From Bifidobacteriaceae bacterium (lineage in GTDB: Bacteria > Actinomycetota > Actinomycetes > Actinomycetales > WQXJ01): DNA of 36,284 bases. The DNA is taken from positions 1 through 36,284 of the forward strand of contig JAISSX010000078.1 in NCBI GenBank assembly GCA_031272885.1. Reading direction: 5' to 3'. Below the pieces are notes generated by a model. It worked only from the letters and a program-made list of their open reading frames with translations, was not told the origin of the DNA and made no database searches. Made by a program: the position numbers and the translations under genes. The first letter of the stretch is position 1; each line of letters begins with the position of its first letter. Shown here piece after piece: positions 24,125 to 31,868 of the stretch.

Positions 24125-24157
24125 GGTCCGGCCGGGCGGGTGGCGCCCGGCCGGACC
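24125..24157. promoter_or_regulatory. Very stable hairpin upstream of npdG
   Basis: GGTCCGGCCGGGCG (24125-24138) and its exact complement (24144-24157) form a 14-bp, almost all G-C stem with a five-base loop, 26 bases before the npdG start. A TACCTT box at 24117-24122 could be a -10, which would put the hairpin at the mRNA 5' end. It lies between divergent genes, so it is not an ordinary terminator. Confidence 0.6.
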
Positions 24158-24183
24158 GGCGGGACCGGAAAGGCGGCGGGCGG

Positions 24184-24840
24184 ATGCAGATTGCGATCAT
24201 CGGCGGCACGGGAGATATGGGCTTCGGTTTGGGCTTGCGCCTGGCCGTGGCCGGGCACACCATCCGAATTGGGTCGCGCCAGGCGGCCAAGGCCGAAGAG
24301 GCGGCGGCCCGGGCGCTGGCCCTGACCGGGCTGGCCGCGGGCGCCATCGGCGGCTTTGACAACCAGACCGCGGTGAGCGGGGCCGACCTGGCCGTGGTGT
24401 CGGTGCCGGGCGCCGCCCACCGGGCCACCGTGGAGGGGCTGCGGGACCAACTGGCCGGCCGGCCGGTACTGGATGTGACCGTGCCGCTGGCCTTCAAGCC
24501 GCTGCGTTACGAACCGCCTGCGGCCGGTTCCAACGCCCAAGAGACGGCCGAGGTGCTGGGCGATGGCGCCCGCGTGGCCGCCGCCTTCCACACCGTGGCG
24601 GCCGGCCTGCTGGCGGACCTGGCCACGCCGCTGGATGTAGAAACCCTGGTGGCGGGCAACGATGCGGAGCTGAAGGCGGACGTCATCGGGCTGGCGGAGC
24701 TGATCGGCATCAAGGCTTTCGACGCCGGCGCGCTGCACATGGCCGCCATCGCCGAAAGCCTGACCCCGCTGCTGATCGGGCTGAACCGGCGCTACGGCTC
24801 CACGCACATCGGCCTGCGCTTGGTGGGCGTGCCGGAGTAG
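24184..24840 (+). CDS. npdG: Coenzyme F420:NADP+ oxidoreductase (NADPH-dependent F420 reductase)
   Basis: 218 residues, the family's normal length; ATG 24184. It transfers hydride between NADPH and coenzyme F420 in the cytoplasm. The N-terminal Rossmann motif is IIGGTGDMGFGLGLRLAVAGH followed by the NADP-phosphate-binding-type IGSRQAAKA. Also visible are AVVSVPGAAHRATVEGL, VLDVTVPLAFKPLRY, AAFHTVAAGLLADL and the C-terminal HIGLRLVGVPE, all in the usual order for Fno/NpdG. It implies F420 biosynthesis elsewhere in the genome and fits with the LLM-type oxidoreductase at 18006. It stands alone, divergent from the isomerase gene. Confidence 0.9.
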   Translation: MQIAIIGGTGDMGFGLGLRLAVAGHTIRIGSRQAAKAEEAAARALALTGLAAGAIGGFDNQTAVSGADLAVVSVPGAAHRATVEGLRDQLAGRPVLDVTVPLAFKPLRYEPPAAGSNAQETAEVLGDGARVAAAFHTVAAGLLADLATPLDVETLVAGNDAELKADVIGLAELIGIKAFDAGALHMAAIAESLTPLLIGLNRRYGSTHIGLRLVGVPE

Positions 24841-24916
24841 GACTCGGACGGCCTGCGCGGCCACCCGGCGCCCGGTAGGCTTGGGGTACCACTTTGCGAC
24901 TAGCAGGAGACACACC

Positions 24917-26209
24917 ATGGGACTGATTCGCGCTATCACCGGGGCCATCGGCGGCACGTTGGGTGACCAGTGGCTGGACGCCATCGGCATGCCAGAGGAT
25001 ATGGTCAAACAAGACACCCTGCTGGTGCGTGGTGTGCCCCTTCGGGATGACCCGCGCAGCCAGAACAAGAAGGGCACCGAGGACATCATCTCGAACGGCT
25101 CGCGCATCGTGGTGCCCACCGCCACCTGCATGTTGCTGGTCGATGGCGGCCGGGTGGTCGACTTCACCACCGAGCCGGGCTACTACACGGTCGATGATTC
25201 AGCCCAGCCGTCGATCTTCGTGGGCCAATGGGGCGATTCGCTGCGTCAAACCTGGGAGCGTTTCAAGTTTGCCGGCACCACGCCGCAGCAACAGCGGGCC
25301 CTGTTCATCCCGCAGCGCGAAATCCGCGATATCAAGTTCGGCACCAAGCAGCCCATCCAGTACTTCGACACCTTCTACAACGCCGAACTGTTCCTGCGCA
25401 CCTTCGGTTCATTTACCATCGTCATCTCCAACCCGCTGCTGTTCTTCGGCAACGTCTACAACAAGGTGGACACGCGGGTGAACTTCTCGGACATCCAAGA
25501 CCAGTTCGTGACCGAGTTCATGGGCAAGCTGACCACCGCCATTGCGCAGCTCAGCGCCCAGGGCGTGCGCATCTCCCAGGTGCAGGCCTACCAGGACCAA
25601 CTGTCGATGGCCATGAAGCAACTGCTCGATGCCGACTGGTTGCAGATCCGCGGCATCGAGATCCTTGAGGTTGGGGTTGAGTCGGTCAGCTACACCGACG
25701 AATCGCGCGAACTGATCAACCTGCGCAACAAGGGCGCCATGCTGTCCGATCCTTCGATCCAGCAGGGCTTCGTGGCCGGCACGGTGGCCGAGGCCCTGGA
25801 GGCGGCCGGTTCCAACCCCTCGGGTGGCGCCGCTTCGATGATGGGCATCGGCTTCGCCGGTGGCGCGGTCGGTTCGATGTTCGGCCAGCCGCTGGTGCCG
25901 GTGGCCGGGCAGCCCGGGGCTCCGGCCGCCGGGCAGCCGCCGTTGGCTCCGCCCCCCGGCACGCCGTTGGTGCCGGTGGCCCCGGCCGCCCCCGCGGCCG
26001 CGGCTGCGGCGGGTGCTGCGGCGGCCGCTGCTCCCGCGGCCGCTGCTCCGGCCGCTCCCCAGGCAGCCCCGCCGGCCCCGCCGGCGGCTGCGGCTCCCGC
26101 TGATCCGGCCGCAGCCGCGGCCGAGGGCCCCAAGTTCTGCCCCAACTGCGGCCAGCCCACCAACGGCGCCCGCTTCTGCGCCAACTGCGGCTACCAACTG
26201 CGCCCCTGA
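24917..26209 (+). CDS. SPFH-domain protein with C-terminal zinc ribbon
   Basis: 430 residues from ATG 24917, with AGGAG at 24904-24908. Residues about 25-260 read as a virion-core/YdjI-like SPFH (band-7) domain: DTLLVRGVPLRDDPRSQNKKG, GSRIVVPTATCMLLVDGGRV, a PGYYTVDDSAQPSIFVGQWG segment, EIRDIKFGTKQPIQYFDTFY, and QLLDADWLQIRGIEILEVGVESV. A small Gly/Met patch follows, then about 90 residues of Ala/Pro-rich linker. The end carries a treble-clef-like zinc ribbon with CPNCG and CANCG pairs. There is no TM helix. It is the first of three tandem same-strand genes, 18 bases before the next, which also has zinc ribbons. SPFH proteins scaffold membrane complexes; the specific role here is unknown. 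Confidence 0.88.
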   Translation: MGLIRAITGAIGGTLGDQWLDAIGMPEDMVKQDTLLVRGVPLRDDPRSQNKKGTEDIISNGSRIVVPTATCMLLVDGGRVVDFTTEPGYYTVDDSAQPSIFVGQWGDSLRQTWERFKFAGTTPQQQRALFIPQREIRDIKFGTKQPIQYFDTFYNAELFLRTFGSFTIVISNPLLFFGNVYNKVDTRVNFSDIQDQFVTEFMGKLTTAIAQLSAQGVRISQVQAYQDQLSMAMKQLLDADWLQIRGIEILEVGVESVSYTDESRELINLRNKGAMLSDPSIQQGFVAGTVAEALEAAGSNPSGGAASMMGIGFAGGAVGSMFGQPLVPVAGQPGAPAAGQPPLAPPPGTPLVPVAPAAPAAAAAAGAAAAAAPAAAAPAAPQAAPPAPPAAAAPADPAAAAAEGPKFCPNCGQPTNGARFCANCGYQLRP

Positions 26210-26227
26210 CCGGGGGTAGGCGCCGAA

Positions 26228-27955
26228 GTGTCGCAAACCACCGATTCCAAGTGCCCCAACTGCGGCAATGTGCTGGTGTGGGACCCGGCCCTGGGCCGGC
26301 TACGCTGCATCGGCTGCGGTTCGCTGTTCGACGTTCCGCCGCCGCCGGAGCCGGAACCGGCCCCGGAGCCTGAACCTGAACCTGAAGCTGAGGTAGAGGC
26401 AGAACCGAGCACAAAGCCCACCGCCGGGCACCGCATGAGTGTGGCCACGTTCACGCGCATGGCGTTGGACCGAGTCGAGGAAGTCTCCGGCCAAGAGGCC
26501 GGCTCACGTGCCACCAATGCGGTGTTCCAGGGCTATACGGCCGCCATCATGGCGGCGATCACCACCGGCGATGCAGCCGCGGCCGGGGCATCCGAGGCCT
26601 ATCAGAAGAAGCTGATGGAGGTGGTGCAAGCGGCCGGCCCAGGGTCGCTGGAAGGCAGGACCACTTCGGACGCCGATGCCGTCATTCTGCTCGCCTTGGC
26701 GGACAAGGCCCTGGACACGACCGCCCGGGTGGCCCACCCGCAAGCGATCCAGGCGGCCGTGGTGGCGCTGCAGCAGCACCTCGATGCCGTCAAGGCCCAA
26801 ATGGCCGCCCATGCCCCAACGGCGGCGCCCGAGCCGGGTGGGCCGGCCGCGCCATCGCCCACCGCCGGTTACAGCGCCGCCCGTAAGGTGTTCGAACGCC
26901 AAATCGAGGCGATGCAAGAGATCGCCAACACCCGGGCGGCCAACGGCTGGGCGCCAATTTCCGACGCGGACGAGCTGGCCTCCCTCCAGGCTTCGGCCCA
27001 GGCGGCGGCCGAAGCGGCGGCGCAGGCAGCCCAGCCCGAGCCGGTCAGCGAAGCCAACGCGGCGGCAGCCGCCAACGCCAGCGGCCTGGACGCCGTCGAA
27101 TGCACCTCTTGCGGCGCCCAGATCCTGGTCAGCGGCGGCACCTTGGCCTCCACGATCTGCATGTACTGCCACAGCCCCGTGGTATTGAAGGGCCAGTTGG
27201 CGGCGGCCTTGGCGCCCGATGCCGTGGTGCCGTTCGCCATCAACGCGGAAAAGGCGCGGGACCTGTTCCACGCCTGGATCTCGCGGAAGCGCTACCTCAA
27301 GACCGGCTTCTATTCGCGGGCCCGGATCGACAAGCTGGACGGCGTCTACTTCCCGTACTTCGCGGTGGACGCGGACATGCAGTGTGTGGCGGGCGGCATC
27401 GGCCACTGGACCACCGGCACCGGCAAGGACCGCCAAGACCACTACCAGGAGTTTGGCCGCAGCGGGCGCATTGTGGTGGTTGACCTGCCGCAAGAAGCCC
27501 TGCGGGCTAACCGGGCCAACAAGATGATCAACCGGCTGTTGCCGTGGGACCTGAGCCAAGAACAGCCGTTTCAGCCGCAGTACCTGGCCGGTTTCCAAAC
27601 CGAGCGGCGTGACCTGGACTTCCAGGACGTGGCGCCCGAGGTGGCGGCCCACCTTGACCTGGCGGCCAAACGGCTGATCGCCAACGACGTGTTCGCCGAC
27701 GTCCGTCAGTACGAGGACCTGAGCGTCTACGGTTCCACCACCATAACCGAATGGAAGCACCGCTACACGCTGCTGCCGGCCTGGGTGCTGTTCTACACCG
27801 CCCCGGGTGGTGAGATGTACTACTTCGGCGTCAACGGCCAAACCGGCGAGACGGCCGGCCGCCTGCCCGTCAACACGCGCAAGCTGGCCCTGCACGCCAC
27901 CCTCATGTCCATCGCGGGCGCTTTCGTGTCCATACTCGGATTCATCTTCCTGTGA
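26228..27955 (+). CDS. Zinc-ribbon membrane protein (TFIIB-type zinc ribbon-containing), partner of the SPFH protein
   Basis: 575 residues from GTG 26228, 18 bases after the SPFH stop. Zinc ribbon 1 uses C9/C12 and C27/C30 (KCPNCGNVLVW...CIGCGSLFD). An acidic Pro/Glu stretch follows (37-60), then an Ala-rich helical region (70-290). Zinc ribbon 2 uses C292/C295 and C311/C314. The conserved-looking core VVPFAINAEKARDLFHAWISRK...FYSRARIDKLDGVYFPYFAVDAD and a long soluble domain follow. A single C-terminal TM helix (MSIAGAFVSILGFIFL) ends the protein, so most of it would face the cytoplasm as a tail-anchored protein. Similar proteins are sometimes mislabelled as helicases; no helicase motif is present. 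Its stop overlaps a GTG of the next frame, indicating an operon. Confidence 0.85.
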   Translation: MSQTTDSKCPNCGNVLVWDPALGRLRCIGCGSLFDVPPPPEPEPAPEPEPEPEAEVEAEPSTKPTAGHRMSVATFTRMALDRVEEVSGQEAGSRATNAVFQGYTAAIMAAITTGDAAAAGASEAYQKKLMEVVQAAGPGSLEGRTTSDADAVILLALADKALDTTARVAHPQAIQAAVVALQQHLDAVKAQMAAHAPTAAPEPGGPAAPSPTAGYSAARKVFERQIEAMQEIANTRAANGWAPISDADELASLQASAQAAAEAAAQAAQPEPVSEANAAAAANASGLDAVECTSCGAQILVSGGTLASTICMYCHSPVVLKGQLAAALAPDAVVPFAINAEKARDLFHAWISRKRYLKTGFYSRARIDKLDGVYFPYFAVDADMQCVAGGIGHWTTGTGKDRQDHYQEFGRSGRIVVVDLPQEALRANRANKMINRLLPWDLSQEQPFQPQYLAGFQTERRDLDFQDVAPEVAAHLDLAAKRLIANDVFADVRQYEDLSVYGSTTITEWKHRYTLLPAWVLFYTAPGGEMYYFGVNGQTGETAGRLPVNTRKLALHATLMSIAGAFVSILGFIFL

Positions 27956-27966
27956 GGCGGCCACCG

Positions 27967-28407
27967 ATGAAACTGATCTTGAAGCGACTGTTGGCCCTGG
28001 TGGGCGCCATCGGCGGCGGGCTGCTGCTGACCCTGGTGCTGGCGGCGGCGCCGGCCCAGGCCGCCAGTTGGGACGATGACGACTACAGTTCTAGTTCCGG
28101 TTCTCGGGACATCGGCATGTACCTGGGGATGATCGGTGTGGCCGGCATCGCCTCTGGGCCGATCTTCTACGCCACGGTGACGAAGCGCTACTCGCTGACG
28201 GACGATGACGACCCAAAGGACCAGGCCATCCGCTCCAAGGTGAGCCTGCAGCGGTCCAGCAAGCTGGGCCGGCCAAACTCCGACACCCTGGTTGTGACCT
28301 ACCGCAAGCGGAAGGGCCAGGCCGTCCTGGTGGCGACCAAGCGCGGCGGCTCCGGCAGGCCCCAATCGACGGGTTTTGCCGCCATTGGGGATCTGTTTAA
28401 GGACTAG
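27967..28407 (+). CDS. Small membrane/exported protein of the SPFH cassette
   Basis: 146 residues from ATG 27967, with GAGG nine bases upstream; a GTG at 27952 overlapping the previous stop is the alternative start. A signal-peptide-like helix (residues 5-32, ending APAQAAS) is followed by an acidic/serine patch (WDDDDYSSSSGS), a second hydrophobic helix (about 48-68, GMYLGMIGVAGIASGPIFYA), and a basic C-terminal tail (KRKGQAVLVATKRGGS). No family recognised. Position and spacing make it the third member of the SPFH / zinc-ribbon operon. Likely membrane-embedded with a basic cytoplasmic tail. Confidence 0.75.
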   Translation: MKLILKRLLALVGAIGGGLLLTLVLAAAPAQAASWDDDDYSSSSGSRDIGMYLGMIGVAGIASGPIFYATVTKRYSLTDDDDPKDQAIRSKVSLQRSSKLGRPNSDTLVVTYRKRKGQAVLVATKRGGSGRPQSTGFAAIGDLFKD

Positions 28408-28461
28408 CTGCCCGATGACGCCCGGTCGGGTTGGCAAGGTCGTTGCCCCGCCTCCTGGCCG

Positions 28462-28481
28462 GCAAACGCTTTGGCGTTTGC
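28462..28481 (+). terminator. Possible hairpin terminator after the SPFH cassette
   Basis: GCAAACGC, a TTTG loop, and GCGTTTGC form a perfect 8-bp stem 55 bases after the small membrane protein gene. No T-tract follows, so termination would be inefficient or rho-dependent. Confidence 0.45.
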
Positions 28482-28602
28482 TCGACCAGAGCCACCGACG
28501 CCAACCCCGCAACGGCCTGGCCAACCCGGCCGACGCCCAGGAACCCTGAACTTTGCGTATCCTAGAAGTAGCTTTGACTCGATTTTGACAAAGGAGCCGC
28601 TA

Positions 28603-30114
28603 GTGTCACGCATCGAAAGCCAGCTATTCCGGCAGAAAGTCACCACCGCCGAGGCGGCGGCCGAGTTCATCCGGCCCGGCACCAACGTGGGCTTCAGCGG
28701 CTTCACCGGCTCCGGCTACCCGAAGGCCGTGCCCGTGGCGCTGGCCGAGCGGATCAAGGCCGCCCACGCCGCCGGCGAGGCGTTCCAGATCGGCGTCTTC
28801 ACCGGCGCCTCGACAGCGCCGGAATTGGACGGGGCGCTGGCGGAGGCCGGCGGCATCTCTCTGCGCGCGCCCTACCAGTCCGACCCTGCCCTGCGGGCCC
28901 GCATCAACGCCGGTGAGACCGACTACGTGGACCAGCACCTGTCGCATTCGGGGCCGGTAGTGGCCTCGGGCGTGTTCGGACCGCTGGACACGGCCGTCAT
29001 CGAGGTCAGTTCGATCAACTCGGACGGGCAATTGGTGCCCTCGAGTTCGGTGGGCAACAACGTGCGCTGGATCGAGTCTGCCCGGCAGATCATCCTGGAG
29101 GTCAACCACTGGCAATCGGCCGATCTGGAGGGCATGCACGACATCAAGGACCTGCCGGCGCTGCCGCCGCACCGCCGGCCCATCCTGATCACCCACCCGG
29201 CGGACCGGATCGGCTTCACCACCATGCGGATCAACCCCGAGAAGGTGGTGGCGGTGGTGGAAACCGAGGCGCCCGACCGCAACACGCCGTTCAAGCCGCT
29301 CGATGACGAGTCGCGCCAAATTGCCGGCCACCTGCTTGAGTTCCTGGCCCATGAGGTCAAGCTGGGCCGCATCCCCAAGTCCCTGCTGCCGCTGCAGTCC
29401 GGTGTGGGCAACATCGCCAACGCCGTGCTGGCCGGGCTGCTGGAAGGGCCATTTGAGCACCTGACCTCCTTCACCGAGGTGATCCAGGACGGCATGGTCG
29501 ACCTGTTGGATTCCGGCAAGATGACCGTGGCCAGCGCCACGGCTTTTTCACTCAGCCCGGCCTATGCCGAAAAGCTGAACGCGGACGCCCGGCGCTACCG
29601 CGAGCTGATTGTGCTGCGGCCGCAAGACGTCTCCAACCACCCCGAAGTGATCCGGCGCCTGGGCGTCATCGCCTGCAACGGCCTGATCGAGGCGGACATC
29701 TACGGCAACGTCAACTCGACCCACATCATGGGCACCCGGATGCAGAACGGCCTGGGCGGTTCGGGCGACTTCACGCGCAACGCCTTCATCAGTTGCTTTG
29801 TCACGCCGTCGCTGGCCAAGGGCGGCGCCATCAGCTCGATTGTGCCGATGGTGTCCCACGTGGACCACAACGAACATGACGTGCAGGTCATCATCACGGA
29901 GCAGGGCCTGGCGGACCTGCGCGGCCTGGCGCCGCGCAAGCGGGCCCAGTTGATCATCGACCACTGCTGCCATCCGACGTTCCGGCCCTTGTTGCAGGAG
30001 TACTTCGACCGGGCGGTGGCCACCTCGAAGTCGCAGCACACGCCGGTTGACCTGGCGACGGCACTGGCGTGGCATGTGCGCTTCAACGAGACGGGCTCTA
30101 TGCTGCCTCAGTGA
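28603..30114 (+). CDS. Acetyl-CoA hydrolase / succinate-type CoA transferase
   Basis: 503 residues from GTG 28603, with AAGGAG 7-12 bases upstream; the longer upstream frame is Pro/Arg-rich and non-conserved. Class I CoA transferase, Cat1/AarC-like. FIRPGTNVGFSGFTGSGYPK lies at the N-terminus and LLPLQSGVGNIANAVLAGL at about 261-279. The glutamate of SFTEVIQDGMVDLLDSGKM (E292) aligns with the catalytic Glu of AarC, which forms a glutamyl-CoA intermediate. Also visible are NVNSTHIMGTRMQNGLGGSGDFTRNA, ITEQGLADLRGLAPRKRA and HPTFRPLLQEY. Likely reactions are succinyl-CoA:acetate or propionyl-CoA:succinate CoA transfer. In a propionate-forming actinobacterium it would close the methylmalonyl-CoA cycle (inference). 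It overlaps the next gene. Confidence 0.9.
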   Translation: MSRIESQLFRQKVTTAEAAAEFIRPGTNVGFSGFTGSGYPKAVPVALAERIKAAHAAGEAFQIGVFTGASTAPELDGALAEAGGISLRAPYQSDPALRARINAGETDYVDQHLSHSGPVVASGVFGPLDTAVIEVSSINSDGQLVPSSSVGNNVRWIESARQIILEVNHWQSADLEGMHDIKDLPALPPHRRPILITHPADRIGFTTMRINPEKVVAVVETEAPDRNTPFKPLDDESRQIAGHLLEFLAHEVKLGRIPKSLLPLQSGVGNIANAVLAGLLEGPFEHLTSFTEVIQDGMVDLLDSGKMTVASATAFSLSPAYAEKLNADARRYRELIVLRPQDVSNHPEVIRRLGVIACNGLIEADIYGNVNSTHIMGTRMQNGLGGSGDFTRNAFISCFVTPSLAKGGAISSIVPMVSHVDHNEHDVQVIITEQGLADLRGLAPRKRAQLIIDHCCHPTFRPLLQEYFDRAVATSKSQHTPVDLATALAWHVRFNETGSMLPQ

Positions 30115-31709
30115 TCACCGCCACCGGCATCGAACTGCGCGCCGGGGCAGAGCTATTGCTGCAGGGCGCCAGCTTCCGGGTGGCGAAGGGTGACCGGATC
30201 GGCCTGGTAGGCCGCAACGGGGCCGGAAAGACCACCCTGATGCGCTGTTTGGCGGGCGAAGGGCAGCCGGCGGGGGGCGCCATCGGGCGCAGCGGGTCGG
30301 TGGGGTACCTGCCGCAAGACCCGCGCACGGGTGACCTGGACGTGCTGGTGACGGACCGGATCTTGGGGGCGCGCGGGCTGGACAAGATCATCCGGCGGAT
30401 GGAGCAGGCGCAGGCGGACATGAACTCGGCCGACGCGGACGTGATGGTGCGCGGCATCGAGCAGTTTGCCCGCTGGGAGGAACGCTTCGAGGCGGCCGGC
30501 GGCTACCAGGCTAAGGCGGAGGCGGCACGCATTGCCGCCAACCTGGGATTGGAGACGCGGGTGATGGACCAGCCGCTGGGCACGTTGTCCGGCGGGCAGC
30601 GCCGGCGCGTGGAACTGGCCCGCATCCTGTTTCAGGGGGCCGCCACGCTGCTGTTGGATGAGCCGACCAACCACCTGGACCAGGATTCGGTGGTGTGGCT
30701 GCGGGACTTCCTGAAGAACTACGGCGGCGGCTTCATGGTCATCTCGCACGATGCCGCCCTGTTGGGTGACACGGTCAACAAGGTTTACCACCTGGATGCC
30801 ACCCGGCAGCACCTGGACCAGTACAACCTGGGTTGGGCCGCCTACCTGCTGCAACGCGAGGTCGATGAGCGGCGGCGCAAGCGCGAGCGGGCCAATGCCG
30901 AGAAGAAGGCGGCGGCGCTGTTGGCGCAGGCCGACAAGATGCGGGCCAAGGCGACCAAGGCGGTGGCGGCGCAGAACATGGCCAAGCGGGCCGAACGGCT
31001 GCTGGAGGGCTCCACGCCGGAGTCGAAGAAGGAGAAGGTGGCGGCGCTGCGCTTCCCGGACCCGGCGCCATCGGGCAAGACGCCCCTGACGGCGACGGGC
31101 CTATCCAAGTCCTACGGCTCGCTGGAGGTGTTCACCGACGTCGACCTGGCGATCGACCGCGGGTCGAAGGTGGTGGTGCTGGGGCTGAACGGCGCCGGTA
31201 AGACCACGCTGCTGCGGCTGTTGGCCGGGTTGGAAGAGCCGGACACCGGCCAGGTGCAGGCCGGCCACGGGCTGAAACTGGGCTACTACGCCCAGGAGCA
31301 CGAGACGTTGGACGTGGCTCGGACAGTGCTGGAGAACATGCAGTCCGCCGCGCCGGATATGGACCCAACCGAGGTGCGCAAGATCCTGGGCTCGTTCCTG
31401 TTCACGGGGGACGAGGTGCTGAAACCGGCCGGGGTACTGTCCGGCGGCGAGAAGACGCGGCTGGCGCTGGCCATGCTGGTGGTCAGCTCGGCCAATGTGC
31501 TGCTGCTGGATGAGCCGACCAACAACCTGGACCCGGCCTCGCGCCTGGAAATCCTGGGGGCGCTGGCCAAGTTCCGCGGCGCCGTGGTGCTGGTGACGCA
31601 CGACGCCGGGGCGGTGCGGGCGCTAGGGCCGCAGCGGGTGCTGCTGCTGCCGGACGGCGACGAAGACCTGTGGTCGGACGACTACGAAGAACTAATCGAA
31701 CTGGCCTAA
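30111..31709 (+). CDS. ABC-F family ATPase (translation-associated)
   Basis: 532 residues from GTG 30111, overlapping the CoA transferase stop as GTGA. Two ABC domains and no membrane segments: NBD1 Walker A GRNGAGKTT, signature LSGGQRRR, Walker B LLLDEPTNHLD; NBD2 GLNGAGKTT, LSGGEKTR and LLLDEPTNNLD. Between them lies a basic helical P-site-tRNA-interaction linker (REVDERRRKRERANAEKKAAALLAQADKM and following). ABC-F proteins bind the ribosomal E site and relieve stalled or antibiotic-bound ribosomes. The domain layout matches the widespread actinobacterial housekeeping-type ABC-F; resistance activity cannot be inferred. The coupling to a metabolic enzyme is unusual. Confidence 0.92.
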   Translation: MITATGIELRAGAELLLQGASFRVAKGDRIGLVGRNGAGKTTLMRCLAGEGQPAGGAIGRSGSVGYLPQDPRTGDLDVLVTDRILGARGLDKIIRRMEQAQADMNSADADVMVRGIEQFARWEERFEAAGGYQAKAEAARIAANLGLETRVMDQPLGTLSGGQRRRVELARILFQGAATLLLDEPTNHLDQDSVVWLRDFLKNYGGGFMVISHDAALLGDTVNKVYHLDATRQHLDQYNLGWAAYLLQREVDERRRKRERANAEKKAAALLAQADKMRAKATKAVAAQNMAKRAERLLEGSTPESKKEKVAALRFPDPAPSGKTPLTATGLSKSYGSLEVFTDVDLAIDRGSKVVVLGLNGAGKTTLLRLLAGLEEPDTGQVQAGHGLKLGYYAQEHETLDVARTVLENMQSAAPDMDPTEVRKILGSFLFTGDEVLKPAGVLSGGEKTRLALAMLVVSSANVLLLDEPTNNLDPASRLEILGALAKFRGAVVLVTHDAGAVRALGPQRVLLLPDGDEDLWSDDYEELIELA

Positions 31710-31778
31710 GGGCTCTTGGCCATGCACAGAGGCGGGGAGTTCTACCCACAAGTTGGGCAGCCATGCGCGAAAGACCCG

Positions 31779-31806
31779 TTGCGCGGCGCCAGGCCGGGGG
31801 TACAGT
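31779..31806 (+). promoter_or_regulatory. Probable promoter of the surface Ig-like protein gene
   Basis: TTGCGC (31779-31784) and TACAGT (31801-31806) are 16 bases apart, 62 bases before the start codon. The same TACAGT -10 with a TTGCGN -35 occurs at the rhamnose operon promoter. Confidence 0.5.
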
Positions 31807-31868
31807 GGCCGAAGGGCCTGCGTCAACTTGACTAGGCCCTGCCTTCACCCCCGAAGGAGAGTCTTCCA

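Noticed and set aside
26504-27964. A 486-codon minus-strand frame opposite the zinc-ribbon gene
   Set aside because: The plus-strand product has two CxxC pairs, a plausible core domain and a TM anchor; the antisense frame has only His/Arg/Gly-rich sequence.
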